Positions 26,099 through 35,835 of a stretch of 45,217 nt of DNA are shown in pieces; positions within the stretch are counted from its first letter, which is position 1; each line of letters opens with the position of its first letter. A model generated the notes under the pieces. It had not been told where the DNA came from. It ran no database searches and saw only the letters and a list, made by a program, of their open reading frames with translations. A program made the position numbers and the translations under genes. Source of the DNA: an uncultured Anaeroplasma sp. Lineage in GTDB: Bacteria > Bacillota_I > Bacilli_A > Acholeplasmatales > Anaeroplasmataceae. Location: positions 1-45,217 of the forward strand of contig CAMEJG010000012.1 in the NCBI GenBank assembly GCA_945919465.1, given 5' to 3'.

Positions 26099-26923
26099 TT
26101 ATTCAATAGTAACGCTTGATGCACTTTCTGTATAAGTAATCTTCTTTTCACTATTTCCAATTCCATTAATCATATAGTTTTCTTTACCATCAATAAGATT
26201 TATTCTCAATGTAGCTGCAGATAAATCAAAATGAGCACTATTATTTACTTTAGACTCAAAATTTATTGTTGAAGCACTACCATTTAAATATAATGTATCA
26301 ATAGTTGAAGAATTAATTTTTAATGTTGCGGCGCTAAAATCACAATTTACATTTCCTAAATTTACATTTGTCATTGTAGAAGTAGCTGCATTAATATCAA
26401 AAGTACCATTAGCTATAGTTACATTTTCTAATTTATTAGTAGAGGCATTAAATTCAAATTTACCATCTGTTATTTCAATATCATTTAATTTAAAGCTTCC
26501 TGCATTCATTTTTATATCTAAATCATAAGCTTTATTATTAGGTACTTCAATTACAAATTCTTCATTTGCCTTTGCATACATTGAAAATAGATTGACCATA
26601 AAAACCTTTTGATACCAAAAGCTTGGTTCATTTTGAATTGTTAAAGTATTATTTGAAACATCAAAATTATACTTAAAATTTGAAACCTCTTTGCCCTTTA
26701 CATAAATATCTTCTCTATCAACTGCTTTTATTAATACATTATCAATACTACAATCATATTTAATTGTAGTGATCTCACCACTAAAAGATTTTTCAACATT
26801 AGTTAAATCCTCATTTGAGATATTCTTTATCTTAAAATCATTTTTGATTAATACTCCCATTACCATGGCACTACCAATAATAACAGAAACTACACCCAAA
26901 ATAATACAGCCCTTGAATTTCAT
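26099..26923 (-). CDS. DUF4097 family membrane-anchored beta-repeat protein
   Basis: This 274-residue protein has one N-terminal hydrophobic segment (about 5-26) that acts as signal or anchor, then an extracytoplasmic domain of short repeated beta-strands, with units such as 'FEFNASTNKLENVTI', 'FDINAATSTMTNVNL' and 'CDFSAATLKINSS', consistent with a beta-helix. This is the DUF4097/DUF4098 (YvlB-like) family, usually part of envelope stress operons. It follows the DUF1700 gene by one base and the PadR gene, the standard three-gene set. The molecular function of the family is not established. Confidence 0.85.
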   Translation of the reverse strand: MKFKGCIILGVVSVIIGSAMVMGVLIKNDFKIKNISNEDLTNVEKSFSGEITTIKYDCSIDNVLIKAVDREDIYVKGKEVSNFKYNFDVSNNTLTIQNEPSFWYQKVFMVNLFSMYAKANEEFVIEVPNNKAYDLDIKMNAGSFKLNDIEITDGKFEFNASTNKLENVTIANGTFDINAATSTMTNVNLGNVNCDFSAATLKINSSTIDTLYLNGSASTINFESKVNNSAHFDLSAATLRINLIDGKENYMINGIGNSEKKITYTESASSVTIE

Positions 26924-26924
26924 A

Positions 26925-27491
26925 TTAATTACCTCCCACTAATACTTTTGAAATTGATTTGAATGTTTTTTTAGTAGCTATAAAAATAAGCTTTGCAATC
27001 TTAAATATAATTGGAGAAATAATAAACATTACTCCTAATACGGCTATACCTACACCAATAATAATAATTGCTTGATTAATATTTACTGCAATAGATATTA
27101 ATCCATATATTATTGAAAACACTCCAGCAACTCCAAGACCAATTTCAATTCCTACTGCAGTACAGATTAATGCAAAATATACTGAAAACAATACAATCCA
27201 AAATGGAAAAAATATTATTATAGATAAAATCTTACCTAAAACATTACTATCGCTTTCTTTATTCTTTTTAGCTTCATAGGTTTCTTCAGCAATAATTTTA
27301 CTATCACTATCTCTATTTGCCTTTCTAACGATATCATCAATATCTTCTAGCATATCAATAGCCTCTTCTTCTGAAACATCATTCTTATCCATCATGTCTT
27401 CAATTAATTCATCATAATAATTTATGATATCTTCTTTATCCTTTGATTTGATTCTTTTATTCAAAATCCTTAAAAACTCTCTCTTCTTCAT
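26925..27491 (-). CDS. DUF1700 (HAAS-domain) membrane protein
   Basis: This 188-residue protein has an N-terminal helical HAAS-type domain (about 1-60: 'MKKREFLRILNKRI', then 'EDIINYYDELIEDMMDKN' and 'EEEAIDML'), a linker, and three to four membrane helices (about 83-185). The N-terminal domain is typically fused to membrane or beta-helix parts in PadR-linked operons and is thought to sense the envelope state and signal to PadR. Its ATG overlaps the padR stop by one base (TAATG). Confidence 0.88.
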   Translation of the reverse strand: MKKREFLRILNKRIKSKDKEDIINYYDELIEDMMDKNDVSEEEAIDMLEDIDDIVRKANRDSDSKIIAEETYEAKKNKESDSNVLGKILSIIIFFPFWIVLFSVYFALICTAVGIEIGLGVAGVFSIIYGLISIAVNINQAIIIIGVGIAVLGVMFIISPIIFKIAKLIFIATKKTFKSISKVLVGGN

Positions 27492-27802
27492 TATTTTTTT
27501 CTCCTCTTAATAAAATTAATAACCATATCAATTTCCTTCCATTCATCTAAGAAGCTTTTTATCTTATCAATTCCTTGATTAGTTATTTCATAATACTTTC
27601 TTGTTCTCCCATTATATTCCCTATTAAAGGTTTTCAGACAATTTGATGCCTCAAGCCTTTTTAATATTGGATATAAGGTCGATTCCGATATCTCAATTAT
27701 TTCTGATAAATCAGATATTATCTTATATCCATATGATGGAGCATCGCTTATAGTTGCAAGTACACAGACCTCAACTATACCCTTTTTCATTTGCGCATTC
27801 AT
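27491..27802 (-). CDS. PadR family transcriptional regulator
   Basis: This 103-residue protein is a PadR winged helix: 'VEVCVLATISDAPSYGYKII' (helices 1-2), 'EISESTLYPILKRLEASNCL' (recognition helix), wing 'NGRTRKYYEITNQGI', then a short dimerisation helix. PadR proteins are repressors relieved by ligands or stress. Here it heads the operon with the DUF1700 and DUF4097 genes. Inverted repeats in its own upstream region (27881-27907 and around the -10 box) suggest autoregulation. The ribosome binding site is weak. Confidence 0.92.
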   Translation of the reverse strand: MNAQMKKGIVEVCVLATISDAPSYGYKIISDLSEIIEISESTLYPILKRLEASNCLKTFNREYNGRTRKYYEITNQGIDKIKSFLDEWKEIDMVINFIKRRKK

Positions 27803-27880
27803 CAGTTTACCAAAATAAATATATGTATATATTACATTTATTTACAATATCCTTCCTTAAATTTTAAATAATATGTATTT

Positions 27881-27907
27881 TTAATACTATGCATTACATA
27901 GTATTAA
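27881..27907. promoter_or_regulatory. Inverted repeat, probable PadR operator
   Basis: TTAATACTATG (27881-27891) and CATAGTATTAA (27897-27907) are perfect inverted arms around 5 bases. The 12-mer ATTACATAGTAT inside it (27894-27905) recurs on the other strand over the -10 box of the promoter at 27945-27973. Confidence 0.55.
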
Positions 27908-27944
27908 TATGCAAAATAATACAATTTCCCATTTGCACAGCAAT

Positions 27945-27973
27945 AGTATACTATGTAATCCGAGGTATGTCAA
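27945..27973 (-). promoter_or_regulatory. Promoter of the padR-DUF1700-DUF4097 operon
   Basis: TTGACA (27973-27968), 17 bases, TATACT (27950-27945) on the minus strand: a near-consensus promoter. ATTACATAGTAT (27958-27947) overlaps its -10 box, as expected for a repressor site. Confidence 0.75.
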
Positions 27974-27999
27974 TACCTAAATATATTTTTTTAACTAGA

Positions 28000-28041
28000 T
28001 AATAAAAAAAAGAGAATCACATTAAATAAAATATGATTCTC
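28000..28041 (-). terminator. Rho-independent terminator of pnp
   Basis: GAGAATCA (28012-28019) pairs with TGATTCTC (28034-28041), followed on the minus strand by eight T. Confidence 0.8.
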
Positions 28042-28054
28042 AATTAATTATTAA

Positions 28055-30220
28055 TTATTCAGCTTCTTTGTTATGAAATTTTTTTTGAGCATCCTTTAAT
28101 GCATCCTTACGTGATAAGTCAATTCCCTTATCACTAACATTGATACATTTAACAATAATTTCATCATTTAAAGATACTACATCTTCAGGCTTTTCTACTC
28201 TATCTAATGCTAGCTTAGAAATATGACATAAACCTTCACAGCCTTCCCAAAGCTTTACAAATACACCATATTTTTCAATACGTATAACTGTACCAGTATA
28301 AATAGCACCTAATTCTACATCTCTGACAGAATCTAGAATATATTTTAAGCATGATGAAGCCACATTCATATCTGAATGCATTACAAATACTCTACCATCT
28401 TGTTCTAGATCAATCTTAACATTATCGAATTTTTCGATTGTAGCATTAATAGTCTTTCCACCAGCACCAATTACATCCTTAATCTTATCTGGATTAATTG
28501 TTGCAGTAACAACCTTAGGAGCATATTTAGATAATTCAGGTCTAACCTCACTAATTGTTGTTGCCATATGATCAAGAATCTGCATACGGCCACGCTTAGC
28601 TTGTTCTAGAGCTTCCTTTAATATTTGATAAGTAATACCTCTAACCTTAATATCCATTTGAAGAGCTGTAATTCCCTCACGAGTACCAGCAACCTTGAAA
28701 TCCATATCTCCTAAATGGTCTTCCATACCTTGAATATCAGTTAATATTGTATAATGATCATCATCAGTCATAATTAATCCCATTGCAATACCAGCAACAG
28801 GGGCTTTAATAGGTACACCTGCAGCCATTAAAGCTAAAGTACCAGAACAAATTGTAGCTTGTGATGAAGAACCATTAGATTCTAAAATTTCTGATACAAC
28901 ACGAATTGTATAAGGGAATTCCTCTTCAGATGGAATAACATATGATAATGCTCTTTCACCTAGGGCACCATGACCAATTTCACGACGACCAGGAGCTCCA
29001 TATCTACCAGTTTCACCAACTGAAAATTGAGGGAAATTATAATGAAGCATAAATCTCTTATTTTCTTCATTTCCTAATCCATCAATAATTTGATTATCAT
29101 TTAATGAACCTAGAGTAACAGTACCTAATGATTGAGTTTGACCACGTGTAAATAATGCAGAACCATGAACTCTAGGTAAAACATCTACTCTTGATGATAA
29201 AGGACGAATTTCATCAACCTTTCTTCCATCAGGTCTAATCTTATCTACAGCTATCATTCTTCTTACTTCACCATGAAGTATTTCATCTAAAGTATATTGA
29301 ACATGCTTAAGATATTCTGCTTTTGCTTCAGTATCTAAAACCTTAATTCCTTCTACTTCTTTAATGAAATTCTTTTCATTAAAATGTGCTAATGTTTCAG
29401 CATTAACATCATCAATTGCTTGATAACGTTCAAGCTTATCTTCAATACGAATAGCCTTAATTAATTTTTCTTCAGCATATTCCTTTACAAGAGCTTCAAT
29501 TTCAGGGTTAACATGGAATAATTCTACTTGATATTTTTCCTTACCACATTCTTTTACAATTTCCTCTTGGAATTCACATAGCTTTTGAATTTCAGCATGA
29601 CCAAATTTCAAAGCCTCCCACATATCATCCTCTGATACAAATCTCGCACCAGCCTCAACCATGTTAATAGCCTTATGAGTACCTGCAACAGTTAAATTAA
29701 TATCTGATACTTCTAATTGTTCTGGAGTAGGGTTAATAATTAATTCACCATTAATCTTACCTACAACAACACCAGCTATAGGTCCTTCAAAAGGAATGTC
29801 AGAAATCATTAATGCAATAGATGATCCAATCATAGCTGCCATAGCAGTTGAACAATCAGGATCACTAGATAATACAGTATTAATTACTTGAACCTCATTT
29901 CTAAATCCATCAGCAAATAATGGACGAATAGGTCTATCAATTAATCTTGAAACTAATGTTTCATGTTCTGAGGCTCTACCCTCACGTCTTAAAAATCCAC
30001 CAGGTATTTTTCCTGCAGCATATAGCTTTTCTTGATATAATACCATTAGCGGGAAGAAATCTGCGGTTGATGCTACATTATTAGACACAGCTGCTGATAA
30101 AACCGTAGAGTCTCCATATCTAACTAAACAAGCACCTGAAGCTTGCTTAGCCACTTCTCCAATTTCAATCACAAGAGGACGTCCTGCCCAATTGTATTCG
30201 AAGCGTTTTACTTCACTCAT
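28055..30220 (-). CDS. pnp: Polyribonucleotide nucleotidyltransferase (PNPase)
   Basis: About 721 residues in the full PNPase layout: first RNase PH domain ('GDTTV'-like '[11 protein letters not shown]', '[10 protein letters not shown]', '[12 protein letters not shown]'), helical linker, second RNase PH domain ('[15 protein letters not shown]', '[10 protein letters not shown]', '[15 protein letters not shown]', '[19 protein letters not shown]' region with catalytic Asp), KH domain ('[18 protein letters not shown]') and S1 domain ('[20 protein letters not shown]'). It degrades RNA 3' to 5' with phosphate. ATG 30220 has AAGGAG upstream; the frame is open 14 codons further. It follows rpsO, the classic rpsO-pnp order, with a terminator between. 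Confidence 0.98.
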   Translation of the reverse strand: MSEVKRFEYNWAGRPLVIEIGEVAKQASGACLVRYGDSTVLSAAVSNNVASTADFFPLMVLYQEKLYAAGKIPGGFLRREGRASEHETLVSRLIDRPIRPLFADGFRNEVQVINTVLSSDPDCSTAMAAMIGSSIALMISDIPFEGPIAGVVVGKINGELIINPTPEQLEVSDINLTVAGTHKAINMVEAGARFVSEDDMWEALKFGHAEIQKLCEFQEEIVKECGKEKYQVELFHVNPEIEALVKEYAEEKLIKAIRIEDKLERYQAIDDVNAETLAHFNEKNFIKEVEGIKVLDTEAKAEYLKHVQYTLDEILHGEVRRMIAVDKIRPDGRKVDEIRPLSSRVDVLPRVHGSALFTRGQTQSLGTVTLGSLNDNQIIDGLGNEENKRFMLHYNFPQFSVGETGRYGAPGRREIGHGALGERALSYVIPSEEEFPYTIRVVSEILESNGSSSQATICSGTLALMAAGVPIKAPVAGIAMGLIMTDDDHYTILTDIQGMEDHLGDMDFKVAGTREGITALQMDIKVRGITYQILKEALEQAKRGRMQILDHMATTISEVRPELSKYAPKVVTATINPDKIKDVIGAGGKTINATIEKFDNVKIDLEQDGRVFVMHSDMNVASSCLKYILDSVRDVELGAIYTGTVIRIEKYGVFVKLWEGCEGLCHISKLALDRVEKPEDVVSLNDEIIVKCINVSDKGIDLSRKDALKDAQKKFHNKEAE

Positions 30221-30316
30221 TTTAATTCTCCTTAATTTTTCTCTCTTTTTCTTATTATTCAAACATATTAATTATACCACAATGAATTAAAAATTCTACA
30301 AAAATAGAAATTTTTT

Positions 30317-30350
30317 ATAAAAATAAAAGAAGGAATCGAAATTCCTTCTT
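30317..30350 (-). terminator. Rho-independent terminator of rpsO
   Basis: AAGAAGGAAT (30327-30336) pairs perfectly with ATTCCTTCTT (30341-30350) around CGAA, followed by T-rich minus-strand sequence. Confidence 0.85.
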
Positions 30351-30360
30351 AAATTCATGA

Positions 30361-30630
30361 TTAACGACGTAATCCTAGGCTAGCAGTTAATTCTTCGTAA
30401 GCCTTTAAGTCATTCTTCTTTAAGTATGCAAGTAAGCTCTTTCTATGACCAATCTTAATCATAAGACCACGCTTAGAGTGGAAATCATGAATATGAGTAG
30501 CAAAATGCTCATTTAATTGGTTGATTTCAGCTGTTAAAATAGCAACTTGAACTTGAACAGAACCAGTATCCTTGCTATCCTTACCATACTTTGCAATAAT
30601 TTCTTGCTTAACTTCTTTTGATAAAGCCAT
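30361..30630 (-). CDS. rpsO: 30S ribosomal protein S15
   Basis: 89 residues, the usual S15 length. It begins [12 protein letters not shown] and shows '[19 protein letters not shown]', '[15 protein letters not shown]' and '[14 protein letters not shown]', the conserved 16S-binding helices and loops. S15 binds the central domain of 16S rRNA early in 30S assembly. ATG 30630 is set by AGGAGG; the frame is open upstream only by chance. A leader of about 80 bases precedes it and may hold an S15 autoregulatory structure. Confidence 0.98.
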   Translation of the reverse strand: MALSKEVKQEIIAKYGKDSKDTGSVQVQVAILTAEINQLNEHFATHIHDFHSKRGLMIKIGHRKSLLAYLKKNDLKAYEELTASLGLRR

Positions 30631-30639
30631 CTTTTTCAT

Positions 30640-30712
30640 CCTCCTAAAATTATTATTAAATCTATTTGCGTAGAAGTCGATTGAGGATATCGAACCACCA
30701 GGCAAAAGACCT
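30640..30712 (-). promoter_or_regulatory. rpsO 5' leader, possible S15 autoregulatory element
   Basis: The leader, about 80 bases, is GC-richer than its surroundings. It contains a possible stem TCGAT/ATCGA around ATCCTCA and a GGTGG segment. Leader autoregulation by S15 is known in several bacteria; the structure here is a guess from position and local composition. Confidence 0.3.
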
Positions 30713-30717
30713 TTTTT

Positions 30718-30746
30718 ATTATAAACTATTATTATAGTATTTTCAA
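30718..30746 (-). promoter_or_regulatory. Promoter of rpsO
   Basis: TTGAAA (30746-30741), 17 bases, TATAAT (30723-30718) on the minus strand. It overlaps no gene and lies just after ribF. Confidence 0.7.
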
Positions 30747-30758
30747 GTATAATTTGTT

Positions 30759-31670
30759 TTATTTTGTATAATTTACATCACTTGCTAATAATAGGCATTT
30801 ATTTTTATCTATAACTAATTGTTTTTTTAAATCATCTAAGGAATCAAACTTATGCTCTGGTCTAATTCTATCTACAAAGAAAATTTCAACATTTTCTCCA
30901 TAAATATCTTCATCAAGATTAAAAACATTAACCTCCATTTTAATTCCTTCAGAGAAATTATAAGTAGGATTATGGCCAATATTACACATACCTAAATACA
31001 CAATTCCATCTATTTTAACATTGACAAAATAAACTCCATTTTCCGGTAACAAATAATTTCTATAATCAATATTAGCTGTAGGGAATCCTATTAATCTTCC
31101 TTTTTGACTTCCATATTTTACATTACCTCTTATAGAAAAGGTTCTTCCTAATAATCTATTTGCTTCTTTAACATTACCACTAGTAATTAACTCTCTAATA
31201 TAGGTTGATGATACTCTTACACCATCAAATATATATTTTTTCACCTCATAAAATTCAAATTCTTTTGCTAAATCTCTAATATCACCCTCAGCACGTCTTG
31301 CGAAGGTAAAATCATAACCACATACACAAGCTCTAATGTTCATAAATTTTAAATGCATCATAAATTCTTCTTTAGGCATTTGAGCTATTTCATCATTAAA
31401 TTCTATTACAATTAGATAATCTATACCCATTCTGGCTAAAATATCCTGTTTATGCTCAAGTGGAGTAATTAATGGATAGTTTTTTATCTTTTTTAAAAAT
31501 ACTGATGGATGAGGATACAAGGTTAATACTGCTGATTTATATCCATGTCTTTTACATTCTGATATAAGCTTTTGATGTCCTAAATGTACTCCATCAAAAT
31601 TACCTATTGCTGCACATACAGGCTCTGATAGGGGTTCGAACTTTTTATCCTTTATAAATATTGTTTTCAT
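30759..31670 (-). CDS. ribF: Bifunctional riboflavin kinase/FAD synthetase
   Basis: 303 residues. The N-terminal FAD synthetase half carries '[16 protein letters not shown]' (about 21-36) and '[14 protein letters not shown]' with '[10 protein letters not shown]'. The C-terminal flavokinase domain (about 180-300) has '[16 protein letters not shown]' and '[12 protein letters not shown]'. It makes FMN and FAD from riboflavin and ATP in the cytoplasm. truB-ribF adjacency is standard in Firmicutes. It is the last gene of the mutS2-to-ribF operon; the gap to truB is 8 bases. Confidence 0.96.
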   Translation of the reverse strand: MKTIFIKDKKFEPLSEPVCAAIGNFDGVHLGHQKLISECKRHGYKSAVLTLYPHPSVFLKKIKNYPLITPLEHKQDILARMGIDYLIVIEFNDEIAQMPKEEFMMHLKFMNIRACVCGYDFTFARRAEGDIRDLAKEFEFYEVKKYIFDGVRVSSTYIRELITSGNVKEANRLLGRTFSIRGNVKYGSQKGRLIGFPTANIDYRNYLLPENGVYFVNVKIDGIVYLGMCNIGHNPTYNFSEGIKMEVNVFNLDEDIYGENVEIFFVDRIRPEHKFDSLDDLKKQLVIDKNKCLLLASDVNYTK

Positions 31671-31678
31671 AGCTTCAC

Positions 31679-32539
31679 CTACTTTAATATTAATATTGGC
31701 TTATATTTATATTTTAAAATTGGCTCATATATGGCTATTATATCATTTTTATTCGAAACATAAAAGCATTTATCAGTTTGAATTTGTCTTTCATCTAATA
31801 AAACTCCATTTTTCACTAATTTAGCAATATAATCATTTACTTCTAATATATCTAAATTTACAAATTTTGATATTGGAATAATGTCACTAATAGATAATTC
31901 CTCAATTTTTTTAGAATTATCAATACTCAATTTACCAATATTAGTACGTCTTAAATCCTTTAATATAGCTTTACCATTTAAATACTCACCTAAATCTCTA
32001 GCTAAGCTTCTAATATAAAACCCTTTAGATACATGTAAATATATATCAATATAATAAATATCATCTTCTAAAATTAAATCAGATAGTATTTTATAATCTA
32101 ATAATTCTACATTTCTTTCCTTTAGCTCTACTTCTTTATTTTCTCTTTGATATTCATAGAGTTTTTTCCCATTAACCTTAATAGCACTTGTTAATGGTGG
32201 GATTTGAGTCTTTTTAGCTTTTAAATACTCTAAGCCACTTATAATATCATTAATATTTACATTATCCATTTTATAATGTGTTATATTTGATGTATCCATA
32301 TCTAAAGTATCAGAATCAAGACCTATCGCAATAGTAGCTATATAGCATTTTTCATCATAATCAAAAAGCTTAACAAGCTTTGTAGCTTTGTTGCAGCATA
32401 TTAACATTAAACCTGTTGCGTTAGGATCTAAAGTACCACAATGACCAACCTTATCAAGATTTAATTGATATTTAATTTTATTACATAATGAAAAGCTAGT
32501 AATTCCTTTTGGCTTATCTACTAATAAAAAACCATCCAT
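31679..32539 (-). CDS. truB: tRNA pseudouridine(55) synthase
   Basis: 286 residues. The catalytic motif is 'GHCGTLDPNATGLM' with D38 as nucleophile, followed by 'KATKLVKLF', 'QIPPLTSAIKVNGKKLYEY' and 'VSKGFYIRSLARDLGEYL', all TruB hallmarks. It isomerises U55 in the T-loop of tRNAs. AGGAG precedes the ATG. The C-terminal PUA-like part is short. Confidence 0.96.
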   Translation of the reverse strand: MDGFLLVDKPKGITSFSLCNKIKYQLNLDKVGHCGTLDPNATGLMLICCNKATKLVKLFDYDEKCYIATIAIGLDSDTLDMDTSNITHYKMDNVNINDIISGLEYLKAKKTQIPPLTSAIKVNGKKLYEYQRENKEVELKERNVELLDYKILSDLILEDDIYYIDIYLHVSKGFYIRSLARDLGEYLNGKAILKDLRRTNIGKLSIDNSKKIEELSISDIIPISKFVNLDILEVNDYIAKLVKNGVLLDERQIQTDKCFYVSNKNDIIAIYEPILKYKYKPILILK

Positions 32540-32547
32540 AAATTCTC

Positions 32548-33159
32548 CTATATATTATCATCTTTAGAATATATTACTAATAGTCTTCCTTCTTTTATTG
32601 TAACATATGAATCATTTGAATTTATTTCATTTGAAATACATAAAGGATCATTATTTTTTAATTGATAGCTATCTAATGGATAACTAAAGCCCTTTAAACT
32701 AATTATCGAAGAATCAGTCAAAGAGAAAAATGAAATAAATTTATAATTACATCTTGGCTTAAAGCTTTCTGTTTTTGTTTCAATTAATGAATTATCATCC
32801 ATAATTATTAAATTAGGATGATTCTTTAATTGAATTATATTGGCAATAAAATGCTCAATTCTTTTTCCTTGAATACCACCTAATATGATAATTTCATCAT
32901 TATTATCACATAAATCTAGGGCTTCATCTGTATCAGTTTTATCTTTAATACTATTTAATTTTATTATTTTTTTAGTAAATAATTTAATAGTATCAAGCAT
33001 TGAAGGATTAATTGAATCAAAATCTCCAATCGCAATATCCATATGAATATTATTTAAAGCTGCAATATATGCTCCCTTATCTACTCCAATTATGAAACTA
33101 TTTTCTATTATATTTTTATCTATATTAATTATATTAGATAATATTAATACTCTTCTCAT
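32548..33159 (-). CDS. thiN: Thiamine pyrophosphokinase
   Basis: 203 residues. 'FIIGVDKGAYIA', 'AIGDFDSI' (about 44-51), 'KDKTDTDEALDLC' and 'ILGGIQGKRIEHFIANI' are the ThiN catalytic-domain motifs, with Asp residues that bind magnesium and ATP. It transfers pyrophosphate from ATP to free thiamine to make TPP. It does not use thiamine monophosphate, so TMP made by ThiE must first lose its phosphate. It overlaps the thioredoxin-like gene (ATGA) and sits in the mutS2 operon, away from the riboswitch. Confidence 0.92.
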   Translation of the reverse strand: MRRVLILSNIINIDKNIIENSFIIGVDKGAYIAALNNIHMDIAIGDFDSINPSMLDTIKLFTKKIIKLNSIKDKTDTDEALDLCDNNDEIIILGGIQGKRIEHFIANIIQLKNHPNLIIMDDNSLIETKTESFKPRCNYKFISFFSLTDSSIISLKGFSYPLDSYQLKNNDPLCISNEINSNDSYVTIKEGRLLVIYSKDDNI

Positions 33160-33458
33160 AATAAATATATTTGTTTAGCCCATTTTAATAAACTATAGCT
33201 ATTTATTCCTCCATCGATTTTTGATACTAAGCTACCATTTTTTATTATTGCATAGCTAGGTATTCTATTAATTGAATATTTCTTTTTTAAATACGGATAT
33301 TTTGTTGTATTTATTTTAATAATATTTATATTTTTTATTTCATTTGATAATTTTTCTATTAATTCTTTTGAAATATTACAAGAATTATTCCATGAAGCAT
33401 AAAAATAATAAATACCTAATTCATTCAAATCAAAACTTTCCTTATATTCAATAATCAA
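33156..33458 (-). CDS. Thioredoxin-like protein with a single active-site cysteine
   Basis: 100 residues, thioredoxin fold: beta-strand 'GIYYFYASW' (15-23), then N24-N25-S26-C27, the helix, 'INIIKINTTKYPYLKKKYSI', and the cis-proline 'RIPSYAIIKNG' (P67). Thioredoxin has W-C-G-P-C here; the first, nucleophilic cysteine is Asn, so normal disulfide exchange is not expected. The start is TTG 33458, 5 bases after AGAGGG; no ATG fits. It lies between mutS2 and thiN with tight spacing. A redox-inactive or glutaredoxin-like role is possible. Confidence 0.75.
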   Translation of the reverse strand: MIIEYKESFDLNELGIYYFYASWNNSCNISKELIEKLSNEIKNINIIKINTTKYPYLKKKYSINRIPSYAIIKNGSLVSKIDGGINSYSLLKWAKQIYLL

Positions 33459-33474
33459 GCTATCCCTCTTTATA

Positions 33475-35793
33475 TTATTTTAAATATACGATGGTAACTC
33501 CATTTAATCCTTCACCCTCTTGGCCATAGCGATAACTCTTAACAAAACTACAATTCTTTAAATAATCCTGAACTGCTTTTCTTACTGCGCCAGTACCAAA
33601 GCCATGAATAATTGTAACTTGAGTTAAATTTCCTAATAATGCTTGATCTAGATATTGATCCATTAAATAAGAAACCTCTTCTGCTCTTTTTCCTCTTAAA
33701 TCTAAGGATAATTGACAATTAGATTTTGGATTATAGCCTGATAATTTTGTTTCCTTTTTCTTCTTTTCAACTGGCTTTGCAGAAAGCTGCAATTCTTTTT
33801 TATCAAAATCCATTGCAAATTGACCGATATTTACTGTATATCGATTCTTTTTAATTTTTGATATTGTTCCATATTTATCATAAGGCTTAACATAAACAAA
33901 ATCACCCTCATGTAATTCCTCATCAAATACCTCTGTATCTGATTCCTTTACATTAAGGTTAGAAACCTTATGCTTAATTGAAGCAAGCTCATGTTCTTTA
34001 AAAGATTCACTACTCATATTCTTAATTTCTGTAATTAAAGTTGTAGCTTCTTCTTTTGCTTCAGCTATTATTGTTTTTGCTTCTTTTTTAGCATCATTAA
34101 TAATTTTATCAGTACGTTTAACTAAATCAAGTTTTTCTTGTTTCAATTGATTTACCATACCCTCGTACATTTCTATTTTATGTGCTAACTCCTCTTCTTT
34201 ATGTCTTAAAGAGTTCATTTCTTCTTCTAAATTTCCAATTAAAAGAGAAGATTCAGTTTTAGTATTATCTAATTGTTTTTTGCTTTCTGCAATTATTTTT
34301 TGATTTAATCCTAAACGTGAGGCTATTTCAATTGCGTTTGATCTACCATGTACACCTATTAATAGCTTATAAGTAGGCATTAATGTTTCATTATTAAATT
34401 CTACTGAAGCATTTATAATTGAATCATAATTATATGCATAGCTTTTTAATTCTGAATAGTGAGTAGTAGCTATTACCTTAGCTCCACTATCCTTTAAATA
34501 TTCAATTATTGCAATTGCAATTGAGGAACCTTCCTTAGGGTCTGTACCACTTCCAAGTTCATCTAATAAGACTAATGATTTAAAGCTAACATCATTTATT
34601 ATTGAAACTATTTTCTTCATATGAGAAGAGAATGTAGATAAAGATTGTTCAATGGATTGCTCATCTCCTATATCAGCTACAATTGAATCAAAATAAGCAA
34701 ATGTAGAATCCTTACTTGCTGGTACCATTAATCCTAAATAGGCCATCATATGAAGTAAGCCTGTAGTTTTTAAGGCTACTGTTTTTCCTCCAGTATTAGG
34801 TCCTGTAATAATTATTACTTGATATTTATTACCTAAATCAATATCAATTGGAACACATATATTTGAATCTATTAATGGATGCTTAGCTTTTTTTATAGAA
34901 AAAGCTTGGCTATCTAATACATTTGCAGGATAATAATCTCTATCCTTTCCATATAATGCTTTAGCATATATAATATCTAAATTTGTTAATGCTTCTAAAT
35001 TTTCTAATAATTCATCTGCTTCACTTGCCACTAATAAAGATAAATTCTTTAATATTATTTGAATTTCCTTTTTTTCTTTTTCATGAAAATTATCAATTTG
35101 ATTTGCAGTTTCTAATGTTGCCTCTGGTTCAATATAAAGAGTTGTATTAGAGCTTGAAACATCATGAATTACACCCTTAAAGGTATTTTTATATTCAATT
35201 TTTACTGGAAGACACATTCTTCCATCTCTTAATACAATAAGACTTTCTGTTAATTGGGAAGCACGAGTTTGAAGTAATTCTTGTAATTTACTTCTTAATC
35301 TATTTTCAAGTGAATTTAGACTTCTTCTAATTGTAAAGAGCTCTTTTGATGCATTATCTAATACCTTTCCATCCATAGATATTGCAAGTGTAATATTTGT
35401 TTTTAGGGTTTGAAATTGATGTAATTTTGTTAAATAGGGTTTTAAATAAGGATAATCAAACTTAATTAAATCTAATGATTTAAAATATTTTTCAACATTT
35501 GTACCACAATCAATTAAGCCTACAACTCTAAGTAATTCCTCTTCATTTAATATACCATAGGCTTTGGCTCTTAAAATACTATTTTTAATATCATATAAAC
35601 CACCTAGGGGAATATCTGATAATTTTACAATCGCATCAAAAGCATTTGAGGTTTCACCTTGAAGGTTACAAATCTCCTCATAATCATTTGGAAATGATAA
35701 ATTTAATATTTTTTCTTTTGCATAATTTGTTTTTGCATAGCTAGAAACTAAATCAAGTATTTTGTTTAGCTCTAATGTTTTTATATCGTACAT
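33475..35793 (-). CDS. mutS2: MutS2/RqcU family ATPase with Smr domain
   Basis: 772 residues. A MutS-like core and coiled clamp region precede the ATPase: Walker A 'GPNTGGKT' (331-338), 'STFSSHMKKIV', Walker B 'LVLLDELGSGTDP' and 'ATTHYSELK'. A long coiled coil (about 510-600) and a KOW-like segment lead to a C-terminal Smr domain ('LDLRGKRAEEVSYLMDQYLD', 'IIHGFGTGAVRKAV'). MutS2 lacks the mismatch-binding domain. In Bacillus it rescues collided ribosomes and was earlier linked to suppression of recombination. GAGGT precedes the ATG. It heads the operon down to ribF. Confidence 0.95.
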   Translation of the reverse strand: MYDIKTLELNKILDLVSSYAKTNYAKEKILNLSFPNDYEEICNLQGETSNAFDAIVKLSDIPLGGLYDIKNSILRAKAYGILNEEELLRVVGLIDCGTNVEKYFKSLDLIKFDYPYLKPYLTKLHQFQTLKTNITLAISMDGKVLDNASKELFTIRRSLNSLENRLRSKLQELLQTRASQLTESLIVLRDGRMCLPVKIEYKNTFKGVIHDVSSSNTTLYIEPEATLETANQIDNFHEKEKKEIQIILKNLSLLVASEADELLENLEALTNLDIIYAKALYGKDRDYYPANVLDSQAFSIKKAKHPLIDSNICVPIDIDLGNKYQVIIITGPNTGGKTVALKTTGLLHMMAYLGLMVPASKDSTFAYFDSIVADIGDEQSIEQSLSTFSSHMKKIVSIINDVSFKSLVLLDELGSGTDPKEGSSIAIAIIEYLKDSGAKVIATTHYSELKSYAYNYDSIINASVEFNNETLMPTYKLLIGVHGRSNAIEIASRLGLNQKIIAESKKQLDNTKTESSLLIGNLEEEMNSLRHKEEELAHKIEMYEGMVNQLKQEKLDLVKRTDKIINDAKKEAKTIIAEAKEEATTLITEIKNMSSESFKEHELASIKHKVSNLNVKESDTEVFDEELHEGDFVYVKPYDKYGTISKIKKNRYTVNIGQFAMDFDKKELQLSAKPVEKKKKETKLSGYNPKSNCQLSLDLRGKRAEEVSYLMDQYLDQALLGNLTQVTIIHGFGTGAVRKAVQDYLKNCSFVKSYRYGQEGEGLNGVTIVYLK

Positions 35794-35810
35794 AAAATAC
35801 CTCTTTAAAG

Positions 35811-35835
35811 AAAATATAGGCTAAGCCTATATTTT
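35811..35835 (-). terminator. Rho-independent terminator of the thyA operon
   Basis: AAAATATAGGC (35811-35821) and GCCTATATTTT (35825-35835) form a perfect 11-base-pair stem around TAA. The T tail (TTTTCTTT) is interrupted, so read-through into mutS2 is possible. Confidence 0.65.
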
